The notes under the pieces: model-generated
Databases searched by the model: none
The model's input: the letters and a program-made list of their open reading frames with translations, nothing else
Told to the model about the DNA's origin: nothing
Translations under genes and position numbers: made by a program
Part shown: one piece after another, positions 32,259-44,589 of the stretch
Numbering within the stretch: position 1 is the first letter of the stretch
Layout: each line of letters begins with the position of its first letter
Source: Scleromitrula shiraiana
Lineage: Eukaryota; Ascomycota; Leotiomycetes; Helotiales; Sclerotiniaceae
Direction of reading: 5' to 3'
Assembly: GCA_028455995.1 (NCBI GenBank)
Contig: JABELC010000012.1
Span: 186,001-250,000, forward strand
DNA: 64,000 bases

Positions 32259-32971
32259 TGAAAGTGTATATTTAGCGAGGTTTATTAGACCTGTAGCCCA
32301 GAGAAAGCTGGAGAAAGAGAGGTGCATTGGTAATTACGTAAAAGAGGCGACGAAAAGAAAAAGATGGGGTTTCTGTTGAATATCTATGTTATTTCCTAGG
32401 AATACAATCTTTAGTGGCTGCATTCTCTCGAGTTTTATCTGTGACAAAGAAGAGTATGAGGTTTTCATATGTAATGATGCATTCGTTCTAAACTTGAACT
32501 TAATCAATTAAAAACGATTCCTGTATCAGAAAAGAAACTAAGGAAGTATTGAATTGCAAAATCATATTCTACGTAGCATTAAATACTCTGGAGGGAGGAG
32601 ATCTTTCATTCGCTGACCATATTTATCTATCATTCACATACAATCACCAATCCTCAATGCCCCAATGACTCAAGTTCCGTACTTGGAATTGAGATTTCAT
32701 GTCTGATAGTTTTGAACTTGATCTATTAACGGTAACTACACGTATATAATTTGATGCTGACTAGCAATACCACAAAATGTAGCTACTCGAAGCCGGGGAA
32801 ATAGAAATCTCGAAACTATATCCGCCAAAAGGATCCCAATGCTATAATAAGAAATATGCCCAATATCATCGTGATAAGAAATCTCACAAGCTTTCGTCAA
32901 AGCCTGATTACCAAACACCACATTGGAACATATACCACCCCTCGCCATCTCCCAGCCTCACAGCTGACTCC
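32259..32971. other. Gene-free stretch
   Basis: No supported gene; a 70-codon minus frame at 32736-32948 has no recognisable features. Confidence 0.4.
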
Positions 32972-33532
32972 TCAATCATTAGTACAATAAACCCAAACAA
33001 CCGGCAAACCCCCCTTCTTTCTCCTCTCAAAATCCCACCCCAACTGCCTCATCGTCATATTCATCCTCTCCTTATTATCCCCCCTAAACACCATCCCCTT
33101 CAACCACTTCCCCCCACCCCCCTCCTGACACTCCGTCATCACATTCTTCCCCTTCTCCTCATTATTACACCCTAACAACCCCATCATCTCGGCAACCTTC
33201 ATATCCGCCGGCACGAAAAATTTCATATGGTTGTGTGCGTCGTAGGGATGCAGAGATTGCTCGGCTTGCCAGGGCGCGGTGGATCCGGTGATGAACACGT
33301 GCAGGATGCAGTGTGTGGCGGGGAAGAGGTAGTTGTAACCGGGGGGGAGACCAATGCCACCGAATTGGTTGGGGAGATTTATGCCGGGGACCGGGGGGTC
33401 GTTTGGGGGTGGGGCGGCGGGATATTGGCCGGGCATTTGGTGGTGGGGGAGGGGATATCCGTAGGGGTCATGGATTGGGGGTCTGGGATGGTAGGATGAT
33501 GGGTAAAAGAATGGTGGAAATGAGGGAGACAT
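32972..33532 (-). CDS. Conserved fungal protein of unknown function, proline-rich N-terminus
   Basis: Single exon, 186 residues. The first 60 residues are Pro/Tyr/His-rich and disordered (HPRPPIHDPYGYPLP). The C-terminal part is globular: YLFPATHCILHVF, KFFVPADMKVAEMMGLLGC, GGGGKWLKGMVFRG, LGWDFERRKKGGLPVVWVY. This C-terminal block resembles a family of small ascomycete proteins annotated only as hypothetical, where a similar disordered N-terminus is common. The start is the first ATG after an in-frame stop about 60 nt upstream. An open minus-strand frame at 33640-33860 with a repeated GWNTH..DLGP motif could be a former N-terminal extension, but I find no splice donor to connect it. Confidence 0.6.
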   Translation of the reverse strand: MSPSFPPFFYPSSYHPRPPIHDPYGYPLPHHQMPGQYPAAPPPNDPPVPGINLPNQFGGIGLPPGYNYLFPATHCILHVFITGSTAPWQAEQSLHPYDAHNHMKFFVPADMKVAEMMGLLGCNNEEKGKNVMTECQEGGGGKWLKGMVFRGDNKERMNMTMRQLGWDFERRKKGGLPVVWVYCTND

Positions 33533-34492
33533 ATTTGGTGGAAGTTGGCGAAATTCGTGGTTGAATGTTGTAATTTCCTGATGCTATTTCATATGAATGT
33601 GTATGGATATTCTAAATTTTTGATAAGATTCTCTGATCCTAGTAAAGATATCGATTATATGATCTGGGAGATGGAGAAAACGGAGGAGGAGAAGGGCCAA
33701 GATCCCAACCGTGATGAGTATTCCAACCTCGGGAAGAAGCTGATGACGAAAAAGGAGGAGGCGGACCAAGATCTCTCCCGTAATGAGTATTCCAGCCTCT
33801 CCCACAATCTGATAAACCAGTCAAAAGTTGATAGTAAGCGAGTTCCCGACCAGCTTCGTCGAGGATTTGTATACGAAGAAGCTGGACTAATTGAATGGTG
33901 CTGAATGGATCACAGAGTTTTGCGCATGAGATAATGATCTTGTGGATTGGGTGTGGTAGGAAGGTTGAGATAGTTCTTTCTGAGAAGGTAGCCAGTTTGG
34001 CGATGGTTGTTTATAGGCTTGGGTTTGATTGGATTTGTGTTGTTGTATATTAAGGTTGTTGTTATGGATAATGGAAGGGTGCTGGGATGTAATGTGTTAT
34101 GTTATACGAAGATTTCATTAGAGAGGAGAAATGGTAGAGATTAAATACTATGCAATGAAAGAACAATATGAATCATCGAATCAATCATTATATTGCGATA
34201 TTGTATAGTTGTGAATCAAGAATTGAGTGAGTGAATAACAGATGCTAATTTAACAAACATACACCCCTATGATTCACAATAACTCCAACTTATCGAAAGT
34301 CTTCACTTGAAGTATTAACAATTTATTCGAAAATGCAACTGAACATATAAGAAGTAGAATGAATCACAATCCAACATTTTTCATAATTGTTAAGAGCCAA
34401 TTAGAGGCATTTTATGTTGAGTACAATTATTATACAAGTAAATGTCATATTTCAGCCATCCTCCAAACATAGCTGAATCATATCAGCGCAAT
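33533..34492. other. Stretch with an internal repeat open on both strands
   Basis: At 33690-33830 a roughly 60-nt segment is repeated imperfectly and is open in several frames on both strands (plus: QDPNRDEYSNL and QDLSRNEYSSL). I cannot decide whether any of them is coding. The remaining 0.6 kb has no features. Confidence 0.35.
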
Positions 34493-37400
34493 TTATCCAC
34501 CTGCTACCACTGCAAGACCCTCATAGATTTTGCTCTTCACAGCATAGAAAGTACTTCCTTGCTGTATCAACGAACCTCCTCCACCAGTTAAAACTCCAAC
34601 ACTTTCCACCTCGATCCTTCCAGTACCTGTTTTTCGAACGATAACAGATCCATCAATAAGTAGTGTTCCCTCTCCCCTAAGTTCTGCTGTGTGCCCGGAT
34701 GATTGCATGATCTTTCGAAGGTCTGTTAATCTTAGGTCACCAACATGTAAAGGTTGAGCCACAGATCTTGTTGCAGATGCCATATTTGAAGGTAACACGT
34801 CCAAGGTCGGAGTATCTGTATGTTCTTTTGCCGCCTCAAGAGTTGCTTTCGTTGGAGTTTCCTCAGCTTCCCCTGTTAACATTTTCTGCTTTTTGTTACT
34901 TCCCTCAGAATCTTGAGTACCGTTTGTATCGATGTGTGTGCTTTCAAGTCGACCAGTAAGAGTAACAATACCCAACCCCTTGACATTCTGCCAGCGTAAT
35001 TGTTTGACAAGCGAGTCAGTAAGCTTCACAACCCAAGCGTTGGTATCAACACTTGCGTCAATTATATCACCGATGTTAGGTGTATAAACATCAATGAGTT
35101 TTTCTTCTGAATTGCCAATTTGGGAAGCAAGTAGTTTTCGGCAATCACTTGCGAGCGTTAGAGTTTCGTCTTTCATTCCGCTGACAAGAATCAACTTTCG
35201 AGGTTTGATCAAAGGAATTAACATTTGAAGACTACGCTTGTCATGAATACCTGCAAAATCAACAAATGCTAGGCGAAGGTTGATTTTGATAGTTTCGACG
35301 GTAATTTCTAGCCGGGATGGGCCTAAAATTTCCTCTTCCGCATTTTCAAAGAAATCCTCTTCTTCAGGGAGGTTTGCTGTAGAAGAATCCTGATCCTGAT
35401 CCCGATTCGATGTATGCTGCCTCTTGTTCGCTTCGCCAGACACCCGTCGACCATTAGGAGCTGCAACGTTATCCCACTTGCGTTTCTTCCCAAGAGTATC
35501 TTTTGTGTCATATTTTCCAGGTTGTCGCATGTCCTGTCCATCTACTTCATCCCGCTCTTCAGCTCGCAAATATTCTTCGGGTCTAATCAGCTCCCCAAAG
35601 TCATCATTCCGTTTTCTCCTTATTGCCATGGGGAACATCTTTTCACGACCTTTCTTTCCCCTAACATCGTAATCATGAACTCCTTTCTTTCGAAGAAGAA
35701 TATTGATTCCAAGATCCTCATCACTTAAGCCAATTTTCTTTCGGTTGGCTTGTCCCATAGCAACAGAGATATTCAAAGCCTTTCCTTGTTGATCGGTTTC
35801 ATCGTCAGAATCAGAAGAGGAATCCGACGAAGCATCATCAACAACATCAGCAGACGCTTCTAGAGCTGTAGCACCTCCGGAGAGAAGTGTGGTTTGTAAT
35901 TGACGCTGCGTCGCTAGCCATTGTTGATAAATGTCAAGATCATTACCTTCTAATGCTATGCGTTTTGCTTCCCTAATTTCAAGATCTCTCCCACCTCCAT
36001 AAACTTGCTCCAAATTGGTTCCATTCGCACTTGATTCTAGAGCAACTCCATCTCGACGCTCTTCCCACCATGACCAGAGAGTCCTTCCTAGCTTAGGCAC
36101 CCCATCAATTGGATTTAGTTTTTCTGTGAGAATTACAAGATTTCGGTTATCATCAGCAATTCTGCGCAATATCTCTTTCGAAAATCCCCATTCTAAGGAA
36201 GTATCACTCGCAAGAATTACCTTGCCAATAGATCGCCCAAGGTTATCTGTTTGGTTTAGAATTCTATCAATCTGACCCTTGTGTACTAGTAATCGGAGAT
36301 GTTTGAAGTCAAATGGACCAGCATTGGGTTTTGAGGTTTGGTCTCCGCCGCTCCTGTTGTTTTGTGTCTGGCCAGGACCTGATGATTCAAATTCTCGAAT
36401 GATAGAATCATCCATCCACTCGAACATACTTCTTGTATATCTCATTGTCATCTCACTTGTGCTGACTGCTAAGTATGGTTTCGCAGATTTAAGAGGACTT
36501 TCTTCTTCCATGTTCTCTGTCCTCCAGGCATGTTCTAGGAGATATGCGAGCTCCATCATTCTTGCACCAGAATCTGTTGGTATAAGAACAATACCTCCTT
36601 TGCTAACGGACGATTTGATCATATCAAGTAAAAGTTCATCTCTCTTCGCCCTTCCTCCTGGTAAAGCAACTCTTTCCCCGCCTCTACTGCTACAAATTAA
36701 TGCTGTGGGCTTTCGTAATTGCTCAATGACTTCAGCTCCACCAGCTCCTGCACCACCCAACCATGCGGCACCAGCCAACACATTCTCACGCGCTTGATTC
36801 CAATCTACTGCGTAAACTATGGATTCAAGACCATGTTGAATATGCCAAATCGTACCTCCTAAACTGTGTCCAGCATTGTAGGCAGTGATGGTGAGTCCAT
36901 TGAGAGGAGGCGAGAAGGGAGAAGGTAGAGGCTGATGAGGTTGAGAATATTTCAGGGGATGAATTAAAGAGAAATAGTTGTTAATCTCTTCTCTTGTCGG
37001 TGGCTGTAAAAGAATTTGAAGATTCTGGTCTTGGGATAGTGACTGAGCATAGGAGTAAGAAGATTCTGAAAGGGCTGTGGATGGAATAACGGTTGATACG
37101 AGTGGAGTTGAAGAATACAAATCTTGTAAAAGAGACCTCCCTAGCCCTATTACAGGGTGTGTCGCATAGACAGGTATTCTGGTAAAGAGGGGAAAGTGTT
37201 TACAACAATGCGCATATGCTGCAATATGAGCGACAGTGGCATGTGTAAGTAGAATTATTGAGATAGTTGGTATCTGCCTAGAAGTCACACTGTCAGTAAA
37301 TTATATGATAATCCACATGAAGGAGATGGGAAGTCGTAGGACAATGAAGGCGATGCGATGAAATATGAATGAATATGAACAGGCTGGAAGATAAGATAGA

Positions 37401-37649
37401 GTAATGGTTTCTGTATTTGATCTCTGCTTGTTGTACATATTCCAAACCCTCTCCGTAACCACAGAGCAGATATAACCTCCAACAATAAACTAAGCCAACC
37501 TACTTCTCAAGCTCCTTCAACTTCTCAATATCAAATGTTTCGTCCCATCCAACATCGATCAGTACTTTAACTCCGCCATCAAGCTCCAATAAAGATTGTG
37601 ATGCCGAAGATTCGGATTGCGCTCCTTGTAAGGAACAGAAAGTAAACAT
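34493..37649 (-). CDS. cft2: Cleavage and polyadenylation factor subunit 2 (CPSF100)
   Basis: Subunit of the nuclear cleavage and polyadenylation factor that forms mRNA 3' ends together with the CPSF73 endonuclease. Two exons, 37649-37504 and 37277-34493, with a 226-nt intron, give about 976 residues. The start MFTFCSLQGAQ and LLELDGGVKVLIDVGWDE match the first strands of the metallo-beta-lactamase domain. The zinc-binding signature of the active subunit is replaced (LLTHATVAHIAAY), as expected for this non-catalytic paralogue. A beta-CASP region follows (GERVALPGG, VLIPTDSGARMMEL, MTMRYTRSMFEWMDD). A Ser/Asp-rich acidic stretch lies near residue 495 and a basic Arg/Lys-rich segment behind it, then the C-terminal domain (LILVSGMKDETL). 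It shares a promoter region with sec24. Housekeeping; no damage. Confidence 0.92.
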
Positions 37650-38283
37650 CGTTATCTCATATTGTGGTAATGTCGATGATAAATAAAACCGGTGAGTTGA
37701 ACTCCCAAATGCGCGATCTCTCGTCAAATACTGTTACTAGAGGGTAGAAAGTGTGATTATTAAAGTGATTGAAACAGGCGCAATAATCTCAAGAAATAAG
37801 TATATAAGTTTACGGAGTATGTTGAAAGAATATATAATCGTCAATACTGTCGCGGCCGCGGCTTGTGATGGAAGAATATAAGCTTTACTATTTTAAGTTA
37901 GCTTAAAAATGCGAGGCTGGTCTAGGAAGGCTAAGACTGAGGCTGAGGCTGAGATTCGCGACCACCTGCAATTGTCCAATTACCCGTTGATAGGCTAAAA
38001 ATTTAAAGCTTTGGGCCTGGACTAAGGGCTGGATTATCCCCAGGCCAGGGCTTTCATCAACTCAGTCAGGCAAGGTAGCCTTAAGGAGATTCTTGTCCAT
38101 GTGGGCCAAATTTATATTTACATTTTGAAGATCAAATCAATACAACACATTTTCAAATACTTTCTGTTCTTCATATTCTTGATGAATTCTTTCTTTTTAT
38201 GTTCCATATGATCGCAGTCAAACATATCTGTTCATTGATTTAATATTATAATCTCTCATAGTTGACACCTTTGACAGAGAACT
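37650..38283. promoter_or_regulatory. Divergent promoter region of cft2 and sec24
   Basis: 634 bp between two start codons pointing outward, so both promoters lie here. It includes a short G/C-rich site (CGCGGCCGCGG type, near 37850) and imperfect GGCTGAG repeats near 37935. No specific regulator site is recognised. Confidence 0.55.
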
Positions 38284-41200
38284 ATGGCGCAACCTCCATT
38301 CGTAAGGCAATCTGTTCTATTCCCCCAAGTATTTTTGAGGATAAATAGGATTTGAAGTTTTACACAAACTCAGTGCTGATTATTTTATATAGCAGCAGCA
38401 ACAGCAACCTTATGGAGGTTATCCATACCAAGCTCCCGGGAATCATATGGCTGCTCCTACCGAACCGCATGATCTAGGTATGGAGAATCTTCAAATATCG
38501 AATCAACAACAACCAGCCGCAAGAAAGAAGAAGAAGGATAGGCACGCATATCATGTAGTTGAAGCGCAAGGTTCTTCACAAGCATTTAATGGAGTACCGC
38601 AGGGCGGTGTTCCTCCTTCAGCGTATTTGAATGCCGATCCATCATCGATGCCCTCCCCAGGAGGTCAATTCTTCAACTCTCCTATTACACCACAAATGTC
38701 ACAATTCCCAGCTCCTGTGAACGCTCCTTTTAACCCTGCGAATCCCGCATCACCTGCCGAATTTGCTGCAAGAAATGGAAGTGCGGGACCTGGCTTCTCC
38801 GCAAATGTACAGACCTCGGCGCAAGGGCGAGTTAATCCAGATGAAATTCCAAGTGTACCTCGATCGAGAGACGCTCTTGCGCAACACTATCTCAAAAATG
38901 TTTACCCAACCTTCGAACATCATCTACCTCCTCCAGCAGCCGTATCATTCGTTGCTTTTGATCAAGGCAATTCTTCTCCAAAATTCACACGTCTGACAAT
39001 GAATAATATACCATCTACCGCAGATGCTTTACACTCGACTGGCCTTCCGCTAGGTCTTCTTTTGCAACCACTCGCCCCATTGCAACCAGGCGAACTCGAA
39101 ATACCAGTTTTAGACTTTGGGGAAACAGGTCCTCCAAGATGTCACAGATGTCGCGCATATATCAATCCATTTATGGTTTTCCGAGCAGGAGGAAATAAGT
39201 TTGTATGCAACATGTGCAATTATGCGAATGATGTTCCTCCAGAATATTTCTCCGCCACTACACCGCAGGGAGCTAGAGTGGATAGGGAACAACGACCTGA
39301 GTTGATGCGTGGAACTGTCGAATTCTTGGTACCAAAGGAATACTGGTCAAAAGAGCCCGTGGGTTTGAGGTGGCTTTTCATGATTGATGTTGGGCAGGAA
39401 GCGTTTAACAAAGGGTTCTTGGAGGCATTCTGTGAAGGTATTTTAGCTGCTCTATATGGAGGGGACGATCCAACTGGACAAGATGGCCTACCCAAACGAA
39501 AGATACCTGAGGGCTCTAAAGTTGGTTTCGTCACTTTTGACAAGGATATTCATTTTTATAATATGAACCCAGCGCTCGATCAAGCTCAAATGTTGATTAT
39601 GCCGGATATTGAAGACCCATTCGTTCCTATAGGCGAGAATGGGCTTTTCGTGGATCCTTATGAAGCAAAATCAAACATCACCTCTTTACTACATCAACTA
39701 CCATCGCTATTCTCACAAATAAAGAATCCGGAACCGGCATTACTACCAACTATTAACGCAGCATTGGCCGCCTTAGAGAAGACTGGAGGAAAAATTGTTT
39801 GCTCTTTATCTGCTCTTCCAACTTGGGGACCTGGAAGATTATTCCTTCGTGATGATGGGAAACAACATGGTGGAGAATTTGACAAGAAGTTATTCACTAC
39901 TGAACATCCTGGGTGGAGGAAAGCAGCAGATAAGATGGTTGCGACTGGAGTTGGTATTGATTTGTTCCTTGCTGCTCCTGGCGGTGGATATCTTGATATC
40001 GCCACAATTGGTAAGTCTACAATATTATGAAGATCCCCGACAACGCTAATAATCATAGGTCATGTCGCTGCTGCCACGGGAGGAGAGACATATTATTACC
40101 CCAATTTCGTAGCTCCACGAGACAACGAAAAACTATCTCAAGAACTTGTACATACCGTTACTCGAGAGACTGGATATCAAGCGCTGATGAAAGTCCGATG
40201 CTCAAATGGTTTACAGGTTTCCGCATATCATGGTAATTTCATTCAACATACTTTTGGAGCAGATGTTGAATTTGGTGTTATCGATGCGGATAAAGCCATG
40301 GGTGTTTTATTCAGCTATGATGGTAAACTTGATGCAAAACTTGATGCTCATTTCCAAAGTGCATTACTTTACACAACAGCAAATGGTGAGCGAAGGGTAA
40401 GATGCTCGAATGTAATTGCTAGTGTTAGTGATCAACCAAAGGAATGTATGAATTTTGTGGATCAAGATGCTGTCTACGCTTTAATCGCAAAGGAAGCCGT
40501 CTCCAAAATGTTAACAAATACATTGAAAGAGATTCGCGGCGCCCTGTCAGAAAAGAATGTTGATATACTTGCCGGATATCGCAAGAACTTTTCTGGTTCT
40601 CACCCTCCAGGTCAACTGGTTCTTCCGGAACATTTGAAAGAATTCAGCATGTATATTCTAGGTCTTGTCAAGTCTCGAGCGTTCAAGGGTGGACATGAGC
40701 CTTCTGATCGAAGAGTCCATGACGCGCGAATGATCAAGAACATGGGAGCTCTCGAATTATCCTTATATCTCTACCCGAGAATGATCCCAATCCATAACCT
40801 TGCACCAGAAGATGGATTCGCAAACGAAGACGGACACTTACGAATGCCACCTTCAGTACGAGCTTCATTCGGCAGAGTAGAAGACGGCGGTGTATATCTC
40901 GTCGATAACGGACAAAATTGTTACCTCTGGCTCCACGCTCAAACATCCCCTAACCTCCTCATCGACCTATTCGGCGACGACAAAGATAACCTCAAAGCAC
41001 TTGATCCCCACCTATCCTCTCTCCCCATCCTGCAAACCCATCTAAACGCCCAAGTGCGAAATATAATCGAATACCTCAAAACGATGCGTGGATCCAAAGC
41101 TCTAACCATTCAGCTCGCACGACAGGGACTCGATGGCGCGGAATACGAATTCGCGAGATTGTTGGTGGAAGATCGGAATAATGAGGCGCAGAGTTATGTG

Positions 41201-41390
41201 GATTGGTTGGTGCATTTACATAGACATGTTCAATTGGAGGTAAGATATTCTAATTCCTAAAATGAGGGGGGAATAAAAAATGATATTAACTTTTTTGTGG
41301 AAATAGTTGACGGGACAGAGGAAGAAGGATGAGGGGGATAATTCTTCTATAACGTCGAATTTTGCGGGGTTGAGACCTCCGTATTGGTAG
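38284..41390 (+). CDS. sec24: COPII coat cargo adaptor Sec24
   Basis: Sec24 pairs with Sec23, selects cargo and forms the inner COPII coat at ER exit sites. Four exons (38284-38301, 38393-40010, 40059-41239, 41307-41390) give about 966 residues. The 18-nt first exon encodes MAQPPF and joins a Gln/Pro-rich, disordered N-terminus (QQQQQPYGG). The zinc finger lies near residues 255-280 (CHRCRAYINPFMVF, FVCNMCNYANDVP). The trunk domain follows (GLRWLFMIDVGQEA, VGFVTFDKDIHFYN, GGDDPTG), then the beta-sandwich and helical regions, and a gelsolin-like C-terminus (DNGQNCYLWLHAQTSP). The protein ends GLRPPYW. The last intron lies only 27 codons from the end. Transcribed divergently from cft2. Intact and housekeeping. 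Confidence 0.94.
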
Positions 41391-42188
41391 GGTGAGGAGG
41401 TGTGGGATGGATGTAAACGCGATGGATTGGATTGGAATGGAATGGAATGGAATGTGATATAGTAGAATGGGTTAATTTGTGATGGGATGAATGAGGTCGA
41501 ACGAGACGACGAAAACAATAATCCCATTCCAAAAGCCGAAAGAACGTAATCAGTCAGTCAGTCAGTCAGTCAGCTTGAAGAGAAAACAAAGGAGCAACAT
41601 CTCTTCTATTTTGGTACTACAATACAAGTACAAGTACATTTAGCGTGCATAAGATAAAGTTACATTTTATGTTACGTTTTATCTTACAAGTTCCTTATAT
41701 TTTACATAACGTTCTCGGTTTCCTACTATGAGATGAAGACATCTTCTGCGTTGATGTCACGTGATTTGATTGTATATGAAATAAAATGATGGATTCGCAA
41801 AGCTTGCTTGATATATCTTCCTTTGGAATATCTCTAGGGATTATCTGGTTCGGGTTCGGGTTCGTAATGGGTCATTGGGTCAGTTTAATGGCTGGCTGGT
41901 TGGTAGGAGGAGATGTCTAGTATCTTGAATAGGCGAGCATCCCGATGTTAAGGGGTAGTGATGGCGCTTATAACATTTGTCTTTAGAATCTTGATTTTAT
42001 TTTACGGTTATATGAATAAGGGAATACTCTCTACGATATCTTCGCTTCTCTTGGTCGATTTATATTTATTTATGTTGGAGAAAAACTGTTGGTTACGAGG
42101 TTCTATCATATCTTGAGATATCAAATTATTGATGTTGTTTTAACTAGGTATTTGTTACTTACTTACTTACTTACGATCATCCCTCAAT
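41391..42188. other. Gene-free stretch with microsatellites
   Basis: Holds a GGAAT run (about 41431-41452), a CAGT run (41551-41573), and the 3' UTR of sec24. A TTAC run (about 42158-42175) lies just before the next candidate gene. Confidence 0.6.
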
Positions 42189-42760
42189 ATGACAAAAGAT
42201 GCTAAGTCCAAAAACAATAATAACGTTTCCGGAAGAAAAGACTCAAATAATCTTGTCCATCATTCTAGCAATGATAAGAAAAACAATAGCAAAAAAGACG
42301 AACCCTCCAACCCCAAGCAGAAGAATATTTCTAGTTCCCCAAAACCTGAATCAAACGAAGACACGCTTAAAAAATACCACTCACAGCTTGAAACAGCCAG
42401 TTCCACCATACGACAATTCACGCGAGACCACTGGCAGCGCAAGCCAACAACCCTCAAAGACAAAAACAAACACGGTCGTCTCCCCAACGCCAAAGAGAAA
42501 AAAAAAGAACCGAAAAGCAAATGAAAAAGTTGCTTATACGCAAGAAACCCACGTTTGAAGAAACCGAAGAGAAACACAAAGTACTGTCTCGGGACAGGGT
42601 TACGCTTGTCCGAAGGGAGCAACATCTCGCTTGGGTTGTACACAATGGTGAGAAGGGATTGAGGGCTCGGGATCCCGAGATGGCTCGATGGGAAGCTAGT
42701 ACGATCGTTAAAGGAATGGGTGCGAGAAGGAGAGAAAGGAGATCGCGGGGGAAAGATTAA
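42189..42760 (+). CDS. Possible lysine-rich small protein, frame broken at an A9 run
   Basis: From ATG 42189 a frame of 111 codons is rich in Lys, Asn and Ser (SNDKKNNSKKDEPSNP) and contains TIRQFTRDHWQRKP. It ends at 42524. A second frame starts with the overlapping ATGA at 42521 and reads KPTFEETEEKHKVLSRDRV, then LAWVVHNGEKGLRARDPEMARWEAS, which looks more protein-like, ending at 42760. The A9 run at about 42498-42506 could switch one frame into the other by a single-base length change. So it is either one gene with a homopolymer error or mutation, or two small frames. Family unknown; nothing shows expression. Confidence 0.3.
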
Positions 42761-44589
42761 GAGTATTGTTGGGGAATTGCGTGTGATGTGGGAAGGGGGG
42801 GTGGTAACTCTTTTGGTGGGTCTTTATTATCTTGAATATTGACCGGTGGTGGTGAGTGTCGTTAGGAGATGTGGTCATGGGAATGGTTAGTTTTGTCTCA
42901 TTCCGTTGTATTTCATCCTCGTTTATGATTTCCTGTTATTCGTTATTGATTTAAAATTTTGAGGGAGGGGAGGGGAGATTCCATTTCGAAAGAGAGAGAG
43001 AGAGAGAGAGAGAGAGGAAAGTTATGTACATCAGTGTTGATAAAAGTATACTTACTTACCGTATACCTCAATCCCCCCCCCTATTCACCTGACCATGGAT
43101 CTATTTATCTCTCACATACTCGAGTACATGTCGAACATTATTAAAAAATCACTATCCAGATCCAAAACCATCCCGATATTGGATTTGCAAATATGAGACC
43201 ACACGCGACAACGATATATGATGACATTCCCCCTTTTCTTAGAAATCTTACTGATCCGTCAATTCGACATCGTTTGGAATTTACTGTCGATTTGTATTTA
43301 TTTCCGTTCGTGCATCTATATATCACTGAGAATGGAAATGTATGGAGAGGTTAAGGAATGGATGGATGGATGGATGGATGGATGGAAACTATCAACAAGT
43401 AGACCTGCAATGTAAATAAGAAAACAACCCCTCATCTCACCTGACATCGAAGCTGATACTAGGAATCATCTATACTAAGAATCATCTATACTATCCATGA
43501 TATTCCATAATCTAATCAGGAAGGTATATACGACCGCCATCCATCATGATCTGGTCCATAGCATTAATCGATCGATTAATAGAATATGGATATTCGGATG
43601 AATAATAAGACCGAACATTCAATCTTATCTTATGCTGAGAATCTGAGAAATGGTACCCTATTGGCTGGCAAACATATGTATTGTATAATGTTACCCGAAG
43701 TACCCGATACCCGGTATCCGATAACCGTGCTACGTTACCCGAAGAAACCCGTTATTGTATTACTTACTATTACTCCCACTCTTCCACGATCTAGAATCGG
43801 AGAGGTGAATGAATGAATGGATGGGATTTTTCCACGCCTCATATGTATGATGCATATCTGATGTATGTTTACTAGAGATAGAATTACAATCAATCAATCA
43901 CGGTTATGAAGTAATAACTACAGTATATTTTATTATTATAATGATTATTATTATATAATATAATATAATATAATATAATTTTATCTAAATTATAATGCGG
44001 ACGTCGGGTATGGCAAACTCATGAATGGGAATCAAAACATTCAAGTTATCAATCTCAAGCCAGCGGGGAAGTTTATCAAGTTTATCAAGTTTCCCCCCGC
44101 GTTGCTTAATTTGGTAGGTCTATGCGAAGATTTGATAGAGGAAAGGATGTGACTCATGTGAGAGGTTCAATCTAGATTTTAGTTGGTGAAGTGGGGCAGG
44201 CAATTGATTTGATAGCTAATATCATAGGAATAGGAATATCGATGTAATAATAATAATAATAATAATTAATACATGCATATATATCTTGGTAGGTGAATGA
44301 ATACATATGTATATATACTACTTCTTCCTCAATCTCAATCCCATGCATTCTGTTCTTCTCCTTCTTCTTCTTTTCATCTGTCATCTCTTCCTTTTCTTCT
44401 CTTCTTCTCCTTCCCTCTCACTTATCTCTCTTCTTCCAATATATCATCATCATCATCATCATCATCACATTAATCAACCACCAATTCACACTTCCATAAA
44501 ATTGGTTTACCCAAACCCCCACTCCCGTCCTCAAATTTATCTCCCAATCCCCTCAAACTCCAACTTCCACCCTATTCCCCATCTTAACC
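42761..44589. other. Gene-free stretch with microsatellites and the amine oxidase promoter
   Basis: Contains GA (42990-43016), GGAT (43364-43386), TAATA (about 43941-43980), TAA (44247-44267) and ATC (44444-44466) runs, a cluster of ACCCG words (43690-43756), and a CT-rich tract (44348-44432) that probably belongs to the leader or promoter of the amine oxidase gene at 44590. Confidence 0.6.

Noticed and set aside
36279..36797. 172-codon plus-strand frame opposite cft2
   Set aside because: Antisense shadow of a conserved coding region.
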